DNA of 64,000 nucleotides, taken from the NCBI GenBank assembly GCA_018712245.1, contig DVHE01000022.1, forward strand, positions 25,982 through 89,981, in the 5' to 3' direction. Shown here piece after piece: positions 59,848 to 64,000 of this stretch; positions within the stretch are counted from its first letter, which is position 1, and each line of letters opens with the position of its first letter. The notes beneath the pieces are model-generated. The model was not told the origin of the DNA. It did no database searches and worked only from the letters and a program-made list of their open reading frames with translations. Position numbers and translations under genes: made by a program. The stretch comes from Candidatus Avoscillospira avicola (GTDB lineage Bacteria; Bacillota; Clostridia; Oscillospirales; Oscillospiraceae).

Positions 59848-61098
59848 CTACTGGGCCCAGTAGAAGGTCTCCACCGTTTCGCCCTCGATGAGCTGTGCCA
59901 CGGCATAGAGCAGATTTGCCACTTCCCGTCGGGTGATGGAATCAGCCTGGGCAGCGGAGTCCAGGGGAATTCCGGCGGCGGAGAGGGCAGCGGCAGCGTC
60001 AGCGGCCCAAGTGGGGACAGCTTCCTGCTCCGCCTCCGACGTCTGGAAGACAGTTTTCGTCGACGGCGTAGGGAGGGAGAGAATGTTCTGAAGCATCACG
60101 GCGGCCTCCGCCTTGGAGAGCGCGGCTTCCGGACGGAAGACGATACCGCTGTCGGAGCTGACGCCGGAAATCATGCCGTTGCTCAGGGCGGAGACGATAT
60201 ACGGCTGCATCCAGACCGGCGTGGTGGCCTCGTCGGAGAAGCCGGAGGTGAGGCCGGTCTCATCGGCCTGGGCGTCCACCAGCTTCATCACCATCACCAG
60301 GAATTCGCCGCGGCTGACCTCCTCCTCCGGGTTAAAGCAGAGGTTTCCGCCCACGGTGGCGCCGGTATAGAGCCCTGCCTCTTTCATCCACATGGCGGAA
60401 AAGGCGTCGGGGTCGCCCTCCATGTCGGCGTAGGTGGCCTTGTCGGTGGGTTTGAGAATCTCAATGGAGATTTTGGCGGGGGCAGAGGTGTTGCCGCCCG
60501 GGTCAGTCACAGTGAAGGTGAAGCTGTCCTTGCCGACCTTGTTGTGACTGGGCGTGTAGGTGTAGGTGCCGTCATCATGCAGCTCCACCACCCCGCGTTT
60601 GGGCTCCTCCACCAGCGTGTAGGTCAGCGCCTTTCCCTCGGGATCACTGGCCGAGAGTGTGCCGGTGTTGGCGATGTTTTTATAGGTTTCCAGGGTGCCG
60701 TCCTCGGCAGTGGGCGGCTGATCCTTCTTGGGGAGAATAGAGAGCGTTAGCTCCCTGGAGCCGGTGATGGCGCCGTCTGCCATGGTATAATAGCAGATGG
60801 AAACCTCCTGGTCTGTGACGCAGCTGGCCTCCAGGGTCAGCTGATCCAGGGCGCTGGCAGGCAGCGCGTCGCCGGCCTGGAGGGCCCGGCTCCCGTAGCG
60901 GACGGTGGCCAGGGCCTGGCTGGGAAGCGCGGTGAAGAAAATGCCGTCGTCCGAGGCCAGGTCGGTGAAGTCCTGCCGGCTGAAGCAAAATTGCTCTGTG
61001 GTGTCCACTGTGATCTCTTGGGCGGCGGCGGGGAGCGCCAGACTGCCTATAAGCAGCGTTGCCGCGGCCAAGACAAGCACAGTATGTCTGTGGTTCAT
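59848..61098 (-). CDS. Secreted SLH-domain surface protein with Ig-like domain
   Basis: 416 residues. A signal peptide (VLVLAAATLLIGSLALPAAA), an unknown N-terminal domain, and a cadherin/VCBS-like Ig domain (GTLSASDPEGKALTYTLVEE, DGTYTYTPSHNKVGKDSFTF). Three SLH repeats follow (AFSAMWMKEAGLYTGATVGG, YIVSALSNGMISGVSSDSGI, TWAADAAAALSAAGIPLDSA) that bind wall polymers. AAGGAGGT lies upstream; TTG 61101 is an alternative start. Confidence 0.88.
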   Translation of the reverse strand: MNHRHTVLVLAAATLLIGSLALPAAAQEITVDTTEQFCFSRQDFTDLASDDGIFFTALPSQALATVRYGSRALQAGDALPASALDQLTLEASCVTDQEVSICYYTMADGAITGSRELTLSILPKKDQPPTAEDGTLETYKNIANTGTLSASDPEGKALTYTLVEEPKRGVVELHDDGTYTYTPSHNKVGKDSFTFTVTDPGGNTSAPAKISIEILKPTDKATYADMEGDPDAFSAMWMKEAGLYTGATVGGNLCFNPEEEVSRGEFLVMVMKLVDAQADETGLTSGFSDEATTPVWMQPYIVSALSNGMISGVSSDSGIVFRPEAALSKAEAAVMLQNILSLPTPSTKTVFQTSEAEQEAVPTWAADAAAALSAAGIPLDSAAQADSITRREVANLLYAVAQLIEGETVETFYWAQ

Positions 61099-61170
61099 CA
61101 ACGTAGCTACCTCCTTAAAGTGAGTTCGGAGGTAGTGTTTGCTGAAACTAGATTCTTATTCCAGAAGTTT

Positions 61171-62325
61171 TCACGCCAATCTGGGGCGGATATATCGGGC
61201 GTTTGCGTCAGGGGCCGGGCGCATATGGATGCCTGAGACCACGCCCATGGCCATAAACATGGTGAAAATCGAGGAGCCGCCGTAGCTGATGAAGGGCAGC
61301 GTCAGGCCGATGACCGGCAGCAGACCCAGGCAGACGCCCACATTGATGATGATCTGGAACACCAGCATACTGGCGATTCCGACGCAGATGATACGGTTCA
61401 TATAGTTGCCGGATTTGACGCCCACGTGCAGGCACCGGACTACGATGGCGGTCAACAGCAGCAGCACGGCTACACAGCCCAGAATGCCCAACTCCTCGGC
61501 AATGGCGGAGAAGATGAAGTCGGTGTGCTGGGCGGGGATGGAGCTGGATTTGACCATGGTACCGTTGTAGAGTCCCTGGCCGGAGAGGCCGCCGTTGGTG
61601 ATGGCCCGCAGCGAGAGATTGGTCTGCCAGCGCACGCCCTGGCCTGTGGGGTCGATGGAAGGGTCAAAGATCATCATAATACGGTCCTTCTGGTCGTCGC
61701 GCATGATGGCAAAGAGGATGGGGGCTGCCACCACCAAAGCGCCGAAGCCCATCAGGAACCAGATGATGTTGACGCCGCCGACGAAAGCCATGACCAGGAA
61801 GATAAAGAGGTAGATCAGCGCCACGCCCAAGTCTGACGAGGCGTAGATAATCAGGAGGAAAAATAGAATCGTCAGACCACCCAGCTTGCCCACCGTCAGG
61901 GGAGAGGAGAGCCGGTTTTGGGAGACGCTCATCATCTTGGCCAGAATGATGATAAAGAAGATCTTGCAGACCTCGGCAGGCTGCACGTTGATGGGCAGCA
62001 GAGGAATGTCCAGCCAGCTGCGGTTTCCGGTCTCGCCGGAGATGCCCCAGAACTTGAGGCAGCCGATGAACAGCAGCGAGAAAATCAGCAGCAGCTCCCG
62101 CCGCTCTGCGATGATATCCACATCCACCAGCGTGAACAGCACATAGACGGCGATGCCCAAAACCAGGGCCACGGACTGCACCATGACATAGCGGGTGCTG
62201 CCCTCCACACGGGTGGCACTGGAGATGGCTACGATGCCGAAGATCGTGGCGATGATGCACAGAAGCAACAGCAGCATATCTGCTTTTTTAAAAAAAGCGC
62301 CGATGGCTCGGCCAATATATTGCAA
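61171..62325 (-). CDS. rodA: RodA/FtsW-type SEDS peptidoglycan polymerase
   Basis: 384 residues, about ten membrane helices. SEDS signatures: NRSWLDIPLLPINVQPAEVC, YASSDLGVALIYLFIFLVMA, FSAIAEELGILGCVAVLLLL and GLTLPFISYGGSSIFTMFMA. It polymerises lipid II with a partner class B PBP. Assignment to RodA rather than FtsW/SpoVE is by overall look and is less certain. GGAGGGGAT precedes the start. Confidence 0.85.
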   Translation of the reverse strand: MQYIGRAIGAFFKKADMLLLLLCIIATIFGIVAISSATRVEGSTRYVMVQSVALVLGIAVYVLFTLVDVDIIAERRELLLIFSLLFIGCLKFWGISGETGNRSWLDIPLLPINVQPAEVCKIFFIIILAKMMSVSQNRLSSPLTVGKLGGLTILFFLLIIYASSDLGVALIYLFIFLVMAFVGGVNIIWFLMGFGALVVAAPILFAIMRDDQKDRIMMIFDPSIDPTGQGVRWQTNLSLRAITNGGLSGQGLYNGTMVKSSSIPAQHTDFIFSAIAEELGILGCVAVLLLLTAIVVRCLHVGVKSGNYMNRIICVGIASMLVFQIIINVGVCLGLLPVIGLTLPFISYGGSSIFTMFMAMGVVSGIHMRPAPDANARYIRPRLA

Positions 62326-62416
62326 ATAAATCCCCTCCGAGAAGAAAGTATTTCTATTTTAGCAGAATTGCCGGCGGATGTAAACCGGTGCAGGGGAAGA
62401 AGCGGCGGATTCACCC

Positions 62417-62445
62417 TTGCCATGGGGCGAATTGATTGGTATACT
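62417..62445 (+). promoter_or_regulatory. Promoter for the 62453 gene
   Basis: TTGCCA (62417-62422) and TATACT (62440-62445), 17-base spacer. The expected transcription start is at or next to the ATG at 62453. Confidence 0.6.
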
Positions 62446-62452
62446 AAGGATT

Positions 62453-63865
62453 ATGGAAAAGAGAATGTCGTATTTTGTCAGCCGGAAAAATTTGCTGACA
62501 TGGGTGGCGGCGCTTCTCATGATTGGCTCGGCAGGACTCCGCATTGCATATTACTGCGAGAAAGGCGCAGACGCAAGGACAATGTGGTGGCTTTTAATCC
62601 TGCCGGTGGCAGCCAGTCTGATTTATGCGCTGATCGTGCTGTTGGACGGAAAGGAACACTTTTATCGAACCGCTGTGCCGGTGGCGCTGATGGCGGTGTA
62701 CTTTACGGCCAGCTTGGCGCTGCGGGGGATCGGGCTTCGATTTCTTGTCCTCAATGCCTGCGTATATCTTGCCTTCATCGTATTTTACAAGCTGTTGACC
62801 TCTGGTGTCATAGGCCACGTCAGCGTGGTGTTCTTCATGTTCTTGGCGGCGACAGCCGTGCTGGGATATGATAGCCGCGCAGCACTCATGTCCCGGCAAT
62901 GGTCCTTGTATTTTGCGCTTTTGCCGGACTTTGCCATGCTGCTGGCAGGCCTCTTTGCGGCTCTGGCCATCCGGCCCCACCTGGACGGGAATTACCACCC
63001 CACCTGGGGCGACCGCAGCGACGGCCGCCGGGTCCGCACCATGTCACCGATGTCGGTGGTAGTGCCTTACATCATGGTAGACCGCACAGCCGCCAGCAAC
63101 TTTATTTTGGACGAGCTGGAGGTCACGGATCTGGAGGCCTACGTCCGCGAAAAACGCCGGGAAGGACTGACCAATTTCGGCCTGACCCACGTGTTCATCG
63201 CGTCCTATTGCCGCCTGGTCGCCAAATATCCTGCGCTCAACCGGTTTTTGTCCGGCCAGCGGGTCTATAGCCGAGGCGATGATATCCAGTACTGCATGGC
63301 CGTCAAAAAAGAGATGTCTACCGACGCGCCGGACACCTGCATCAAGCTCCATTTGAAGCCGACCGACACGGTCTACGATGTCTACCGCAAGTTCAATGAA
63401 GCAGTGGAGGAGGTAAAGAATACCCCGCTGAATTCCAGCTTTGATCAGACTGCCCGGCTCTTTACGCTGCTGCCGGGGCTTCTTTTCAAGTTTACTGTGT
63501 GGCTGCTGAAGACGTTGGATTACTTTGGATTGATTCCACAATTCCTGCTGGAGGTCAGTCCGTTCCACGGCTCTGTATTTTTTACCTCCATGGGCTCTCT
63601 GGGCATCCCGGCCATTGTACATCACCTCTATGACTTTGGCAACCTGCCGGTGTTTATCGCCTTTGGCTGCAAGTACCGACGCAATGAGATCGCTTCCGAT
63701 GGCACGGTTCTCAAGCGGAAGTACGTGGATATGTCCTTTAATCTGGACGAGCGGATTTGTGACGGCTTCTACTATGCCTCTGCCCTCAAATATCTCCGCC
63801 GCGTCCTTGCCGATCCTCACCGGCTGGACACGCCGCCGGAGCGGGTGGAAAAAGATATTGATTGA
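62453..63865 (+). CDS. Membrane protein with E2-like acyltransferase domain
   Basis: 470 residues. The N-terminal part has five or six membrane helices (NLLTWVAALLMIGSAGLRIA to FAMLLAGLFAALAI). The C-terminal part (about 200-465) resembles the catalytic domain of 2-oxoacid dehydrogenase E2 or chloramphenicol acetyltransferase (GLTHVFIASYCRLVAKYPAL, LDERICDGFYYASALKYL). The usual active-site His of the DHRxxDG/HHxxxDG motif is Glu here, so normal acyl transfer is doubtful. The start could be 62453 (leaderless) or 62465. Confidence 0.7.
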   Translation: MEKRMSYFVSRKNLLTWVAALLMIGSAGLRIAYYCEKGADARTMWWLLILPVAASLIYALIVLLDGKEHFYRTAVPVALMAVYFTASLALRGIGLRFLVLNACVYLAFIVFYKLLTSGVIGHVSVVFFMFLAATAVLGYDSRAALMSRQWSLYFALLPDFAMLLAGLFAALAIRPHLDGNYHPTWGDRSDGRRVRTMSPMSVVVPYIMVDRTAASNFILDELEVTDLEAYVREKRREGLTNFGLTHVFIASYCRLVAKYPALNRFLSGQRVYSRGDDIQYCMAVKKEMSTDAPDTCIKLHLKPTDTVYDVYRKFNEAVEEVKNTPLNSSFDQTARLFTLLPGLLFKFTVWLLKTLDYFGLIPQFLLEVSPFHGSVFFTSMGSLGIPAIVHHLYDFGNLPVFIAFGCKYRRNEIASDGTVLKRKYVDMSFNLDERICDGFYYASALKYLRRVLADPHRLDTPPERVEKDID

Positions 63866-63873
63866 CAGACGGG

Positions 63874-63910
63874 CCCGTCGCAGAATAGGAAAATTCTGCG
63901 ACGGGTTTTC
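63874..63910 (+). terminator. Terminator after the E2-like gene
   Basis: Perfect 13-bp stem CCCGTCGCAGAAT/ATTCTGCGACGGG, 6-base loop, then TTTTCTT. After it, 63911-64000 shows no gene before the window ends. Confidence 0.88.
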
Positions 63911-64000
63911 TTCTGCCTGGGACGGCTAAAATAACGGAAATTACAGAAAAATCTGCGCATATATGTCTAAAATGGACGCACCAAACCAGACCCAGGCGGT

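Overview
The window is a piece of chromosome from a GC-rich, spore-forming Clostridium-class bacterium, most like the gut Oscillospiraceae (Flavonifractor/Oscillibacter type). The evidence is a set of sporulation genes (cotJ operon, cwlD, spoVAD-spoVAE), clostridial-type ribosome binding sites, and the style of the housekeeping genes (ftsH, radA, dusB, rodA-type SEDS protein, SLH-domain protein). No species can be named from the sequence alone.

Layout. (1) 1-5.88 kb, chromosome: a PfkB sugar kinase, an HD-domain protein, a frameshifted HTH/membrane regulator, an S66 peptidase, two small DUF proteins, and the 3' part of cotJC. (2) 5.88-48.56 kb: a 42.7 kb prophage inserted inside cotJC by a serine recombinase encoded at its left end. 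It has a repressor/Cro switch; a leftover cluster of small early genes with two reverse-strand genes that carry their own promoters; three tRNA genes (Phe, Gly-CCC, Gly-TCC); a DNA-modification block (MazG-like, Dam, C5-methyltransferase with a second gene nested in another frame, PAPS-reductase-like protein); an HUH replication protein; TerS-TerL-portal-scaffold-capsid; a collagen-like virion protein; holin and GH25 lysin; tail-tip and gp10-like proteins; and a 2966-residue polyvalent virion protein that ends just before the right att site. No tape measure, sheath or tube gene was seen, so a short-tailed (podovirus-like) virion is inferred. (3) 48.56-64 kb, chromosome: the 5' stub of cotJC, a fused cotJA-cotJB, cwlD, radA, a possible small spore protein, spoVAE-spoVAD, dusB, an ECF sigma/anti-sigma pair, an HdeD-like protein, ftsH, a TetR regulator, an SLH surface protein, a RodA/FtsW protein and a membrane protein with an E2-like acyltransferase domain.

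How the parts relate. The att cores (5862-5878 and 48561-48577) match at 16 of 17 bases, and excision would rebuild a 198-codon cotJC with its family sequence intact. The insertion therefore looks like the skin/SPbeta type of interrupted sporulation gene and may be a developmental switch.

Two repeat systems divide the window cleanly. The chromosome carries four insertions of a structured element with conserved ends, and each lies between two copies of a stem-loop that is different at every locus. The prophage carries about twenty short palindromic repeats of a few types that are not seen in the flanking chromosome. These, together with the dual-coding methyltransferase locus and the pairing of phage glycine tRNAs with a glycine-rich collagen-like gene, are the most unusual parts of the window.
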